45,003 bases of DNA from Streptomyces albidochromogenes (GTDB taxonomy: Bacteria; Actinomycetota; Actinomycetes; Streptomycetales; Streptomycetaceae), in assembly GCF_005981925.1 (NCBI RefSeq), contig NZ_VBVX01000012.1, positions 1 through 45,003 of the forward strand, in the 5' to 3' direction. Shown here one piece after another: positions 16,325-24,717 of this stretch. The first letter of the stretch is position 1; every line of letters begins with the position of its first letter. The notes beneath the pieces were generated by a model that worked only from the letters and a program-made list of their open reading frames with translations, did not search any database and was not told where the DNA came from. The position numbers and the translations under genes were made by a program.

Positions 16325-17839
16325 GTGTCTGCTTCCTTGTCCCCTTCCGTTGCGTCCCCAGCCGCGCGGCTGCGCGGGCTTCGCCCCGACTGGCTGAACA
16401 ACCCGAAGGTGTGGCGTACCGAGGTGCTGGCCGGCCTGGTCGTCGCCCTCGCCCTGATCCCGGAGGCGATCTCGTTCTCGATCATCGCCGGTGTCGACCC
16501 GGCGGTCGGTCTGTTCGCCTCGTTCACCATGGCCGTGGTCGTTTCGATCGTCGGCGGCCGCAGAGCGATGATCTCGGCGGCCACCGGTGCCGTCGCGCTC
16601 GTGATCGCCCCGCTCAACCGTGAGCACGGTTTCGGCTACCTGGTCGCCGCCGTCATCCTGGCCGGTGTCATCCAGGTCTCGCTCGGCGCTCTCGGGGTGG
16701 CGAAACTGATGCGGTTCGTGCCGCGCTCGGTGATGGTCGGGTTCGTCAACGCCCTCGCCATCCTGGTCTTCATGGCCCAGGTCCCCGAGATGTACGACGT
16801 TCCCTGGGCGGTGTATCCGCTGATCGCGGCCGGTCTGGCGCTGATGGTGTTCTTCCCGAAGGTCACCACCGTGATCCCGGCGCCGCTGGTGTCCATCGTG
16901 ATCCTGACCGTCATCACCGTCGCGGCCGGGATAGCGGTCCCGGCTGTCGGCGACAAGGGCGCTCTGCCCTCCTCGCTGCCGGTGCCGAGCCTTCCGGACG
17001 TGCCCTTCACTCCGGACACCCTGACGACGATCGCACCGTACGCGTTCGCGATGGCGCTGGTCGGGCTGATGGAGTCGCTGATGACCGCCAAGCTGGTCGA
17101 CGACATCACCGACACCCACTCCTCCAAGACCCGCGAGTCCATCGGCCAGGGCATCGCCAACATCGTCACCGGCTTCTTCGGCGGCATGGGCGGCTGCGCC
17201 GTGATCGGCCAGACCATGATCAACGTGAAGGTCTCAGGCGCCCGCACACGCCTGTCCACCTTCCTGGCCGGCGCGTTCCTGATGGTCATGTGCATCGCGT
17301 TCGGGCCGGTCGTCTCCGACATCCCGATGGCCGCCCTGGTCGCCGTCATGGTCATGGTGTCGTTCGCGACGTTCGACTGGCACTCCATCGCCCCCAAAAC
17401 TCTGAAGCGGATGCCCGCCGGGGAGATCGCCGTCATGGTCGTCACCGTGATCTGCGTGGTGGCCACCGGCAACCTCGCCGTCGGCGTCGTCGTCGGCTCC
17501 ATCACCGCGATGACCATCTTCGCCAAGCGCGTCGCCCACCTCGCCAACGTCACCGCCGTCACCGACCCCGACGGCAGCACGGTGGTCTACTCCGTGACCG
17601 GCGAACTGTTCTTCGCCTCCTCCAACGACCTCGTCGGCCAGTTCAACTACGCCACCGACCCCGACAAGGTCGTCATCGACCTCTCCGCAGCCCACATCTG
17701 GGACGCCTCCTCGGTCGCCGCCCTGGACGCGATTGAGACCAAGTACGCCCAGCGCGGGAAAGCCGTGGACATCATCGGCCTGAACGATTCCAGCGCCGAC
17801 CTCCACGGCAAGCTCAGCGGCGAACTCAGGAGCCACTGA
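16325..17839 (+). CDS. SulP family inorganic anion transporter with STAS domain
   Basis: About 504 residues from the GTG at 16325 (VSASLSPSVASPAARLRGLR); the frame is open back to 16169, but that extension is Pro- and Arg-rich. The membrane domain (about 20-390) has the SulP start LAGLVVALALIPEAISFSII and the GGMGGCAVIGQTMINVKVSG motif, with 10-12 hydrophobic segments. A STAS domain (about 405-500) contains VVIDLSAAHIWDASSVAALD, although the usual phosphorylatable Ser position cannot be judged by eye. SulP proteins move sulfate, bicarbonate or other anions. No carbonic anhydrase gene is adjacent, so the substrate is undecided. The divergent MerR gene probably controls it. Confidence 0.92.
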   Translation: MSASLSPSVASPAARLRGLRPDWLNNPKVWRTEVLAGLVVALALIPEAISFSIIAGVDPAVGLFASFTMAVVVSIVGGRRAMISAATGAVALVIAPLNREHGFGYLVAAVILAGVIQVSLGALGVAKLMRFVPRSVMVGFVNALAILVFMAQVPEMYDVPWAVYPLIAAGLALMVFFPKVTTVIPAPLVSIVILTVITVAAGIAVPAVGDKGALPSSLPVPSLPDVPFTPDTLTTIAPYAFAMALVGLMESLMTAKLVDDITDTHSSKTRESIGQGIANIVTGFFGGMGGCAVIGQTMINVKVSGARTRLSTFLAGAFLMVMCIAFGPVVSDIPMAALVAVMVMVSFATFDWHSIAPKTLKRMPAGEIAVMVVTVICVVATGNLAVGVVVGSITAMTIFAKRVAHLANVTAVTDPDGSTVVYSVTGELFFASSNDLVGQFNYATDPDKVVIDLSAAHIWDASSVAALDAIETKYAQRGKAVDIIGLNDSSADLHGKLSGELRSH

Positions 17840-18027
17840 ACTCAGTTGTGAGCCAACTGTGCGCCCTATAAACCCTTGCCGCAGGCCGGCCGTGCATCGA
17901 TGGTCCCGACCGTCGATGTGGATCAGGCATGGGGAGCCGCTCGGGCAGCCGCGCTCGACGCCAAGGGGGCTCCTCAGCTCAGGGGGGCACGCTCCTGTGC
18001 CACCCAGAACGCGCCCCCACCCATACG

Positions 18028-18777
18028 TCACCGTCGCACAGCAGGAAAGCGCACCGCCAGGAACTGCTCGAACGTGACCTTGCCCAGGGCCCGCTGCGGC
18101 GTCAGATGCCCACCCACCCGGAAGCCTTGGTAGGCCTTGCCGGCCAGCCGCACGTTCAGCAAGGGACGGCGCCGTCCGCTCGCGCGCAGGTAGGCCCGGG
18201 CCAGGTCGGGAAGCTCACGGACCTCGGGGCCGCCCAGGTCCGGCACCCGCCCTGCGGGCGCCCCGGCTGCGAGCTCGGCCAACCGGGCGGCCACCTCCGC
18301 CACCTCGATCGGCTGAACGGCGACACCCGCCGGGAGCGGCATGACCGGCAGCTTCGCCGAGCCCTGCACGAGTCGCAGCACCAGGTCGTGGAACTGCGTC
18401 GTGCGCAGTACGGTCCAGCCGAGCCCGGACTCCTCGATCAGCCTCTCGACAGCGAGCTTGCTTCGGTAGTAGCCGAGCGGCACCCGGTCGATGCCGACGA
18501 TCGAGATGTACACCAGATGCCGCACCCCGGCCCGGCGGGCCGCTTCGATCAGATGGCGTGCCGCCTGCTCGTCGCCGCCGCGCGGGGTGGTCGCGCAGTG
18601 CACGACGGTGTCCACCCCCGCGACGGCCTCGGCCAGCCCCTTTCCCTCGCGCAGGTCGACGGCGTACGGCCGCGAGTGTCGGCTCAGCACGCGCACCTCG
18701 TGGCCGTCCGTGCGCAGCCGCTCGGTCACGAGCCGGCCGAGCGTTCCCGTGCCGCCGGTCACCAGGATCGTCGTCAT
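18028..18777 (-). CDS. NmrA-type NAD(P)-binding oxidoreductase (SDR-like)
   Basis: 249 residues from the ATG at 18777, behind GGGGAG with an 8-base gap. An atypical SDR Rossmann fold: MTTILVTGGTGTLGRLVTER at the N-terminus, HCATTPRGGDEQAARHLIEA, then a YYRSKLAVERLIEESGLGWT segment with the Tyr-x3-Lys-like pair. NmrA and related proteins reduce or sense dinucleotides; the substrate here is unknown. A full TGTCACA -35-like box lies upstream at 18857-18863 (minus strand), typical of ECF41 promoters, but the -10 is not canonical. ECF41 sigma genes are often linked to genes of this type. Confidence 0.88.
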   Translation of the reverse strand: MTTILVTGGTGTLGRLVTERLRTDGHEVRVLSRHSRPYAVDLREGKGLAEAVAGVDTVVHCATTPRGGDEQAARHLIEAARRAGVRHLVYISIVGIDRVPLGYYRSKLAVERLIEESGLGWTVLRTTQFHDLVLRLVQGSAKLPVMPLPAGVAVQPIEVAEVAARLAELAAGAPAGRVPDLGGPEVRELPDLARAYLRASGRRRPLLNVRLAGKAYQGFRVGGHLTPQRALGKVTFEQFLAVRFPAVRR

Positions 18778-18836
18778 CGCAGTACTCCCCTTCGGTGGGC
18801 CTGCGCTCCCCGCGAGCGCGCATGTCGTTCGATGAG

Positions 18837-18863
18837 AACCCATCAGCACCCAAGAATGTGACA
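18837..18863 (-). promoter_or_regulatory. Partial ECF41-type promoter upstream of the NmrA-type gene
   Basis: On the minus strand there is a perfect TGTCACA (18863-18857), followed after 16 bases by GGTT (18840-18837) where the ECF41 consensus has CGTC. The element lies about 60-85 bases before the ATG at 18777. The -35 match is full and the -10 match is half. Confidence 0.35.
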
Positions 18864-19424
18864 GGCCCTCGTGTCGGCACTCACATCGGGGGTCATGCCC
18901 TCAGCAACCCCCACGGCAGAACCGTGGGCCGACGAGAGCGAGTTCGTCCTGGTCCCCACAGGTACACCGCAGCGCGTGTCACCTTCGCCGGCATCGACCG
19001 TCTGCGTGTCCGCTCCAGGCGGGGTCGCCAACGCGCTGGAGGTCGTCGTGCCGCGCCCCGTCTGGAGAAACGGAGCGGCAGCGCGGCCGCCGTCAGAAGC
19101 GGACTGGACACCCCATCGGGCAGCCGCGTGATCCGATGGAGAGGGGCCGCGAACTCCATCCCGCAACGGTCAGTCAGGGAGCGGTGAGTGGGACGGTGAT
19201 GGCGAGGTGGCCGCCATGGTCGGAGCCGAGGGGTGCCGAGCGCGTTCATACGGGTGGCCAGGTGGGTGATCACGCGGCTGGTGATGAGCTGCCGGGATGT
19301 CGGCGCGCTCCTTGAGCCGGACGTGGGTGGAACGCCGTACAGCGAGAGCGCCTGCCGGGCTCAGCCGTACGCCTTGCGCAAGTGACTCACGTCACACTCG
19401 GCTCCTGTCAGCAATCGCGGCGCC

Positions 19425-19453
19425 GTCTCGTTCAAGGGGCACGCGAACGAGAC
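19425..19453. promoter_or_regulatory. Inverted repeat before the flavoprotein-sigma operon
   Basis: The arms GTCTCGTTC (19425-19433) and GAACGAGAC (19445-19453) are perfect 9-bp complements with an 11-base spacer. They end right at the ribosome site (CAGGAG) of the gene at 19466. The structure could be an operator or a translational hairpin that hides the ribosome site. Confidence 0.45.
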
Positions 19454-19465
19454 AGGAGCAACGCC

Positions 19466-20656
19466 ATGAAGCACCGCATCGTCGTACTCGGCGCCGGGTA
19501 CGCCGGGGCTTTCGCCGCCGGAAGCCTGGCCCGCCGGCTCTCCCCCGCCGACACCGAGATCACCGTCGTCAACGCCGTGCCCGACTTCGTTGAGCGGATG
19601 CGACTGCACCAGCTCGCGATCGGCCAGGACCTCGCGTTCCGCAAGCTCACCGACATATTCGCCGGCACCGGCGTGCGGCTGCGCCTGGCGCGCGTCACCG
19701 GCGTCGACCCCGAGCGCCGGACGGTCGCCGTGACGGGAGAGGACGGCGACGGCGAGCTCGCGTACGACACCCTTCTCTACGCGCTCGGCAGTTCCGTGGC
19801 CCACCATGACGTCCCCGGCGTGGCCGAGTACGCCTTCGATGTGACGGGCCGGTCCTCGGCGCTGCGTCTGCGCGAGCGCCTGGCCGACCTGGGCGAGGGC
19901 GCCACCGTACTGGTCGTCGGTGAGGGGCTGACCGGCATAGAGACCGCCACCGAGTTCGCCGAGTCCCGGCCCGATCTCTCGGTCGCGCTCGCCGCCCGCG
20001 GCGAGCTGGGCGCCTGGCTCTCCCCGAGGGCCCGCCGTCACCTGCGCCGGTCCTTCGACCGGTTCGGCATCACCGCCCACGAGCACACCCGCATCGAGGC
20101 CGTCGAGCCGACACGGGCGATAGCCGCCGACGGTACGTCCGTCCCGGCCGACGTGACCGTGTGGTCGGCCGGGTTCGCCGTACACCCCATCGCGGCCGCC
20201 AGCGGCCTGGAGGTCGCGGAAACCGGTCAGATCGTCGTCGACCGCACCATGCGCTCCGTCTCGCACCCGGACGTGTACGCCGCCGGTGACTGCGCCTACG
20301 CGATCGGCGAGAACGGCCGGCCACTGCCGATGTCCTGCGCCTCGGCCGGCTTCACCAACATGCAGGCGACCGCTGCGATCATCGCGCGGCTGACAGGCGG
20401 CGAGGTCCCGAGCGTCGGGCTGAAGTACTACGGGAACCACATCAGCCTCGGGCGGCGAGACGCGATCTTCCAGATGGTGGATGCAGAGGTCCGGTCGAAG
20501 TCCTGGTTCCTGGGCGGCCGGACCGCTGCGCGGCTGAAGTCAGGCGTGCTCAAGGGGGCCGGGTGGAGCATCGCCCATCCGACGTTCGGCATGCCGAAGC
20601 GCAAGCGCCGCCTGGCGACCGCGCCGAGCCGGGCCGGTCTGCGGGTCGCCGCATAG
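19466..20656 (+). CDS. NDH-2-like FAD/NAD(P)-dependent oxidoreductase
   Basis: 396 residues from the ATG at 19466. Two dinucleotide-binding folds are visible: RIVVLGAGYAGAFAAGSLAR for FAD at the N-terminus and TVLVVGEGLTGIETATEFAE for NAD(P)H at about residue 150. A C-terminal FAD motif, HPDVYAAGDCAYAIGENGRP, also occurs. The layout matches type II NADH dehydrogenase-like flavoproteins, which oxidise NADH and pass electrons to quinones. The C-terminal amphipathic tail ends basic (PKRKRRLATAP). The stop is followed 10 bases later by the sigma gene, so the two are co-transcribed. Pairing of an ECF41 sigma with a redox enzyme is characteristic of the group. Confidence 0.92.
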   Translation: MKHRIVVLGAGYAGAFAAGSLARRLSPADTEITVVNAVPDFVERMRLHQLAIGQDLAFRKLTDIFAGTGVRLRLARVTGVDPERRTVAVTGEDGDGELAYDTLLYALGSSVAHHDVPGVAEYAFDVTGRSSALRLRERLADLGEGATVLVVGEGLTGIETATEFAESRPDLSVALAARGELGAWLSPRARRHLRRSFDRFGITAHEHTRIEAVEPTRAIAADGTSVPADVTVWSAGFAVHPIAAASGLEVAETGQIVVDRTMRSVSHPDVYAAGDCAYAIGENGRPLPMSCASAGFTNMQATAAIIARLTGGEVPSVGLKYYGNHISLGRRDAIFQMVDAEVRSKSWFLGGRTAARLKSGVLKGAGWSIAHPTFGMPKRKRRLATAPSRAGLRVAA

Positions 20657-20666
20657 ATTGTTCGGC

Positions 20667-21605
20667 ATGGACAACGCAGCCATCGATCGGTTCGAGGCCA
20701 GCCGGGGCCGGCTGGCCTCGCTCGCGTACCGTCTGCTCGGCTCGGCCGTCGACGCCGAGGACGCCGTGCAGGACACGTTCCTGCGCTGGCAGGCCGCAGA
20801 CCGCGAACGCGTGGAGGTGCCGGAAGCGTGGCTGACCAAGGTCGTCACCAATCTCTGCCTCGACCGGCTCCGCTCGGCGCAGGCGCGCCACGAGCGAGCG
20901 GTTGGTGCCTGGCTGCCCGAGCCGCTCCTCGAGGGTGACCCGATGCTCGACCCGGCCGATACGTTCGAGCAACGCGAATCGGTGTCCCTGGCCGTACTGA
21001 CCCTCTTGGAGCGCCTCTCGCCGGTCGAGCGGGCCGTCTATGTCCTGCGGGAGGCTTTCTCCTACAGCCACGCCGAGATCGCCGGGATCCTCGACATCAC
21101 CGAGTCGGCGAGCCAGCAGCATGTCCATCGGGCCCGGATCCGGGTCACCGCCGAGCGTCGCCGTGGCGGTGAGGCCGACCCCGCGGCCGCACGCCGGGTC
21201 GTCGAGGAGTTCCTCGCCGCCGCCACGTCAGGGCGCACCGAACGGCTGGTGGCGCTGCTCACCGACGACGTGACGGCGGTCTCGGACGGCGCCGGACTGG
21301 CCAAGCGGCTGCTGCGGTACAAGACGCGCGAACGGGTCGCCTCCTATGTACGGATCGGCTTCAAGCCCACGCCGGCGAAGCGACGGCTGGCCGGCGGCGA
21401 CCCCACCTTCCACAGCGCCCTGGTCAACGGCTCCCCGGCCGTCCTCGCCGTGGTCGACGACCGGGTCGTGGGCGTCGTGGTGTTCGAAGTCAGCGACGGC
21501 AAGGTCGCGTCCTTGCGCGGCATCGCCGCCGCGGCCCGGCTCGCGCGCCTCAACGAAGCCTGGCGGCAGTACGAACCCGACGCGCCGGTCATCGACGCAT
21601 GGTGA
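20667..21605 (+). CDS. ECF41-group RNA polymerase sigma factor (SigJ-like) with SnoaL-like C-terminus
   Basis: 312 residues from the ATG at 20667; a TTG at 20658 is also in frame. Region 2 lies in the first 80 residues (SLAYRLLGSAVDAEDAVQDT), and region 4 at about 105-165 (LSPVERAVYVLREAFSYSHA, ITESASQQHVHRARIRV). The linker carries the ECF41 hallmark WLPEPLL at about residues 82-88. The last 120 residues form a SnoaL/NTF2-like domain. In this group that domain replaces the anti-sigma factor and tunes activity. The usual DGGGK-like motif reads SDGAGLAKR here. No anti-sigma gene follows, as expected. It is coupled to the flavoprotein gene upstream. Confidence 0.93.
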   Translation: MDNAAIDRFEASRGRLASLAYRLLGSAVDAEDAVQDTFLRWQAADRERVEVPEAWLTKVVTNLCLDRLRSAQARHERAVGAWLPEPLLEGDPMLDPADTFEQRESVSLAVLTLLERLSPVERAVYVLREAFSYSHAEIAGILDITESASQQHVHRARIRVTAERRRGGEADPAAARRVVEEFLAAATSGRTERLVALLTDDVTAVSDGAGLAKRLLRYKTRERVASYVRIGFKPTPAKRRLAGGDPTFHSALVNGSPAVLAVVDDRVVGVVVFEVSDGKVASLRGIAAAARLARLNEAWRQYEPDAPVIDAW

Positions 21606-21722
21606 CCAGAGCCGGGCTCAAGGGTCATCCCGCGACGCTGACGCTGGTCGTCGGGCGGACCTTCGGCTGGTCGCCGGCGCGGCAGACAACTCGGGGCCCG
21701 GACGGGCCGCGACGAGAAGGCG

Positions 21723-22145
21723 TCAGGTCTTGTCGAAGCCGCGGAAGGTCCGTGATCCGTCAACAGCGTCGGCGAACTCCGCGAAGTCCATGTTGGCGAT
21801 GCTGAGGTTGGCTGAGATGTCAGGGAACGACCGAGCGGGAACCCTGAACGTCCGCCCAGGCTCGTCCGAGAGGTCCACGGCCAGGAGTGGGTGCCCAGGT
21901 TCCTTCATCGTGGCTGCGTCTGCCAGAAACATGTAGATGATCTGGTCGTCTTCGTCCGCAGCAGCCTCTTCGGCCATCAGTGCCTGGACCCCCACGCCGG
22001 CAAAGCGAAGCTCGCTGACATACGTGGCATGGGGGTGCCCGCCAGCCGCGCCGAGTGCGGCTCGAACCGCGTCCCAGGCTCCCTCGTCACCGAAGTCGGT
22101 ACGCAGGACCAGCGAGGTCAGATCATCGGGCTGAGGCAGAGGCAT
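21723..22145 (-). CDS. DUF6924-type hypothetical protein
   Basis: 140 residues, MPLPQPDDLTSLVLRTDFGD. The opening (SLVLRTDFGDEGAWDAVRAA) and the later DEDDQIIYMFLADAATMKEP, DEPGRTFRVPARSFPDISAN and MDFAEFADAVDGSRTFRGF fit a conserved family of small Streptomyces proteins that I recall as DUF6924. Its function is unknown. It is convergent with the ECF41 sigma gene. Confidence 0.82.
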   Translation of the reverse strand: MPLPQPDDLTSLVLRTDFGDEGAWDAVRAALGAAGGHPHATYVSELRFAGVGVQALMAEEAAADEDDQIIYMFLADAATMKEPGHPLLAVDLSDEPGRTFRVPARSFPDISANLSIANMDFAEFADAVDGSRTFRGFDKT

Positions 22146-22232
22146 TTCCTGATCCTCTCACCCGGCCCTGGCACCGACCGTCACCAGACCGGGCGCTCAC
22201 CGCAGGGGCGGAGATCCTCAAGCGATCCGCGT

Positions 22233-22586
22233 TTACCCGCCCGGTCGCAGGTCGGGGTTCTGCTCGGTCAGCCGATCCGGCGCTGCTTGCCTCCAGGAGT
22301 CAACGAGGATGCCGCGTAGTTCTTCCAGGTCCTCCAGCGCGGCAAGCCGTACCCGGACCCATGCCGAACTCGCCTCGTGCTGCGGCACCCAGAACTTGTC
22401 CGGCTCTGAGGCGATCAGTTCCGTACGCTCGTGCCTCGGGCAGCGCACCGCGAACGATGTCTGGTCGTCGGGGATCGTGACGTACATCTTCCCGGCAACA
22501 CGGAAGGTCGGGATACTCCATGCTTCCTTCTCCACCGTCTCGGGAAAGGACAGGGCGATACGGCGGACGTCATATGCGTCGATCAT
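22233..22586 (-). CDS. MmcQ/YjbR family protein
   Basis: 117 residues from the ATG at 22586 (MIDAYDVRRIALSFPETVEK); a longer start at 22610 is in frame. The family pattern is clear: IALSFPETVEKEAWSIPTF, VAGKMYVTIPDDQTSFAVRC and SAWVRVRLAALEDLEELRGI. MmcQ/YjbR proteins share a CyaY-like, possibly DNA-binding fold, but their biological role is poorly defined. It follows the DUF6924 gene on the same strand with no obvious shared transcript. Confidence 0.88.
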   Translation of the reverse strand: MIDAYDVRRIALSFPETVEKEAWSIPTFRVAGKMYVTIPDDQTSFAVRCPRHERTELIASEPDKFWVPQHEASSAWVRVRLAALEDLEELRGILVDSWRQAAPDRLTEQNPDLRPGG

Positions 22587-22740
22587 GGCTACTACGGTAG
22601 CCAGCGGCACTGACAGGCCGGTTCCTCACGAGGGCGGGCATCCTGTCTTCCGCACGACGTGCAGCGGCTGACGCCCGGGCCCCCGGCCGACGACGTGCCA
22701 GCGCTGAGCCACCGGATCCGAAACGGCCGAGCCGCAGCCA

Positions 22741-23118
22741 TCACGCTGCTCCAGCCGCCGCCAGCACCGCCACCGGCAACAGCAGCATCCATTGCGGCAG
22801 ACGCAGCAGCGGCTTCGACCAACTGGCCGCCACGGACACAGCGAGAAAGATGCCCGAGTAGGCGACGAAGTGGGCGGCCAGAAGCCAGGCGATGGTGTCG
22901 CCGCCGGGGCGGTTGCCCAGGGACAGCCAGATCAGGGCAGCAGCGGCCAGAATCAGGTCGGCGGTGACCATGTGCCAGACCGCGTGCAGGACACGGCGGG
23001 GCTCGTCGGAGATGGTGCCGGCAAGCAGCGGCCGAACGACATCCCGACCGCCCGCCACGGCGTGGATGGCGGCGACCGCGCCGGCGGTTGTGCCGGCGGC
23101 GAGGAACCAGGCGTTCAT
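22741..23118 (-). CDS. Small integral membrane protein
   Basis: 125 residues from the ATG at 23118, overlapping the TetR stop codon by four bases (ATGA), so the two are translationally coupled. Four hydrophobic helices are visible: MNAWFLAAGTTAGAVAAIHA, VLHAVWHMVTADLILAAAAL, TIAWLLAAHFVAYSGIFLAV and WMLLLPVAVLAAAGAA. A His in helix 1 (AIHA) and helix 2 (VWHMV) recalls small four-helix membrane proteins of unknown role. Its likely regulator is the TetR protein just upstream. Confidence 0.85.
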   Translation of the reverse strand: MNAWFLAAGTTAGAVAAIHAVAGGRDVVRPLLAGTISDEPRRVLHAVWHMVTADLILAAAALIWLSLGNRPGGDTIAWLLAAHFVAYSGIFLAVSVAASWSKPLLRLPQWMLLLPVAVLAAAGAA

Positions 23119-23702
23119 CGAGACTCGATTCCGCGGCCGACGAGGGCCGCCAGTTGCGCGGCCAGCCGCGGGTTCGGCTGCTCGCCCACCAGGCCGACAT
23201 GGAAGAAGATGGCGCCGGCCAGCGTGTCGAGGACCAGGTCGACCGGCAGGCCGGGGTCGGCTTCCCCACGCTGTACGGCTCGCTCGAACAGCCCCACCAG
23301 GCCGGCTTTGGCCGGGGCCAGGAACTCGGATCGGATGCGGGCCTGCAACTCCGGGCTGGCGGCGAAGTCGGCCAGCAGGCCCGGCAGGGCGGCCGCGGCG
23401 GCCGGAGCCGAGAACTCCTGAACGAGTTCCTCCAGCAGGGCGGTCAGATCGCCGGCCAGACTGCCGGTATCCGGCACTGGAGCGGCTTCGGTCTCGGTGA
23501 AGACCGCCTCGTACACGAGCTCGGCCTTGCCCGACCAACGGCGGTAGACGGTGTCCTTGCCGACGCCGGCCCGAGCCGCCACCGCACCGATGGAGGTGGC
23601 GGCGTAACCGAGTTCGGCCACCAGCTCGGCCGCGGCGGTCAGGATCGCCTGGTGGGCGCGGCTGTCTCTGGGACGCCCACGAGGGGCGCTGGGAAGCGTC
23701 AC
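23115..23702 (-). CDS. TetR/AcrR family transcriptional regulator
   Basis: 195 residues starting MTLPSAPRGRPRDSRAHQAI. The N-terminal helix-turn-helix (about 15-62) reads ILTAAAELVAELGYAATSIG and VAARAGVGKDTVYRRWSGK, the TetR signature. The C-terminal part (about 75-190) is the ligand and dimer domain. It forms an operon with the coupled membrane protein gene. Its own promoter region holds a short palindrome at 23715-23728, a likely autoregulatory operator. The ligand is unknown. Confidence 0.92.
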   Translation of the reverse strand: MTLPSAPRGRPRDSRAHQAILTAAAELVAELGYAATSIGAVAARAGVGKDTVYRRWSGKAELVYEAVFTETEAAPVPDTGSLAGDLTALLEELVQEFSAPAAAAALPGLLADFAASPELQARIRSEFLAPAKAGLVGLFERAVQRGEADPGLPVDLVLDTLAGAIFFHVGLVGEQPNPRLAAQLAALVGRGIESR

Positions 23703-23714
23703 ACGAATTACTAT

Positions 23715-23728
23715 ACGGGACGACCCGT
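23715..23728. promoter_or_regulatory. Candidate TetR operator
   Basis: ACGGG (23715-23719) and CCCGT (23724-23728) are inverted around ACGA, inside an unusually AT-rich stretch (ATTACTATACGGG, then TTGGGTTAATA). It sits 13-26 bases before the TetR start codon. TetR proteins commonly repress their own gene from such sites. Confidence 0.5.
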
Positions 23729-23837
23729 TGGGTTAATAGCCGGGTGTGGGTAACCAGGAGGGGATGCACCCCTCGCGACCATTGCAGCCGGACAGCGAGA
23801 TCCTGCGGCTGCCCGGGCTGCTGTCGGCGGACCAGCC

Positions 23838-24431
23838 TTACGTGGGGGGCGTGACAACGGAGCGCTGAAGCTCCAGGATGACCGCCGTTCCGGCCAGGGA
23901 TCGGTCCTCGTGCATGGTGATGACCTGGCCGGGCAGAAGGCGTCGCCACTGGGAAGGGTCGAGAGGAGCGAGTCGTACCGAGGCTCGCCCACCGGGCTCC
24001 AGGAAGGGTGTGCGCTCCACCCAGAGCCGTGCGATGTTGAGCGCCGGCTCGCCGGTCGGGGTCCGGTTTCCTATGCTCCACATCGGGCGCAGGACGCCAG
24101 GTCCTGCAATGGGCGTCTGTCGCCGGGCATCGGCGGCCGGGCGGAGGGTGAGATCCGCTCGGATGACGCCGTTTCGAGTCTCATAGGAACGCCAATGACA
24201 CCAAGCCGCACTGACCTCGAACCGCATCTGCTCGGCCGCGGTCGCCAGGGTCTCCCAGAAGCTGAGGGGAAGGGGCTGGACGTCACCGAGTTCCTCCAGC
24301 AGGCCGAGAGCCACTTCCCACTCGTCGTGCGTGAGGTACTCCCAGACATCGTTCACCGTGATGTCGTTCTCGGTCGCGATCTCCTCGGGCACCAGCAAGG
24401 AAGCGGCTTCCAGGAGCCTGGGGACGTCCAT
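23838..24431 (-). CDS. EF-Tu domain-like beta-barrel protein
   Basis: 197 residues from the ATG at 24431 (MDVPRLLEAASLLVPEEIAT). The N-terminal third is helical and acidic. The C-terminal part (about 90-190) resembles the last domain of EF-Tu: RADLTLRPAADARRQTPIAG, VLRPMWSIGNRTPTGE, PFLEPGGRASVRLAPLDPSQ and LLPGQVITMHEDRSLAGTAV. There is no GTPase domain. In EF-Tu this barrel contacts tRNA and EF-Ts, but here the function is unknown and may be binding only. The gene stands alone. Confidence 0.75.
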   Translation of the reverse strand: MDVPRLLEAASLLVPEEIATENDITVNDVWEYLTHDEWEVALGLLEELGDVQPLPLSFWETLATAAEQMRFEVSAAWCHWRSYETRNGVIRADLTLRPAADARRQTPIAGPGVLRPMWSIGNRTPTGEPALNIARLWVERTPFLEPGGRASVRLAPLDPSQWRRLLPGQVITMHEDRSLAGTAVILELQRSVVTPPT

Positions 24432-24717
24432 GCCCCTGATTCTGGACCTCCGCTGCCGTAACGCAGTCGCCGGGGGCCCGGTACGAGCAACCCCGTTGGT
24501 GCACTTGGCAGCCACGGCGCTGATCCCGCTGCCCGCAGCTCGCGGCCACGAACTCTGTCACGGGCCTCGTGCCTGAGTGGGCGCCGGCCGGGACCTCGCT
24601 CAGCGCGGGACTTGACTCCAGTTGGTTCGCTTGAACCAAGCCGCCTCGCGGTCGTGTTGCCGTCGCGGCTGCTCTGTCGCGGTCGCCGGTGCGGGCCGGG
24701 CCTGGCAGGGTGCTGTC

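Larger units (their letters stand above)
18778..19465. other. Gap of about 690 bases, largely non-coding with a possible gene scar
   Basis: It holds the NmrA gene promoter (including TGTCACA at 18857-18863, minus strand) and the promoter of the flavoprotein operon. A hairpin CCCACGG/CCGTGGG lies near 18909-18928. On the minus strand, a segment ending at 19174 reads SDHGGHLAITVPLTAP before a stop, and a different frame just upstream reads RQLITSRVITHLATRMNALG. Together they look like the C-terminus of a decayed gene with a frameshift. I cannot name it. Confidence 0.35.

Noticed and set aside
19382..19427. CGTCACA (19390-19396) and CGTC (19424-19427) upstream of the flavoprotein gene as an ECF41 promoter
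   Set aside because: The spacing is 27 bases between the elements rather than 16, and at the 16-base position the sequence is AATC. It is not a convincing match, unlike the site at 38724-38750.
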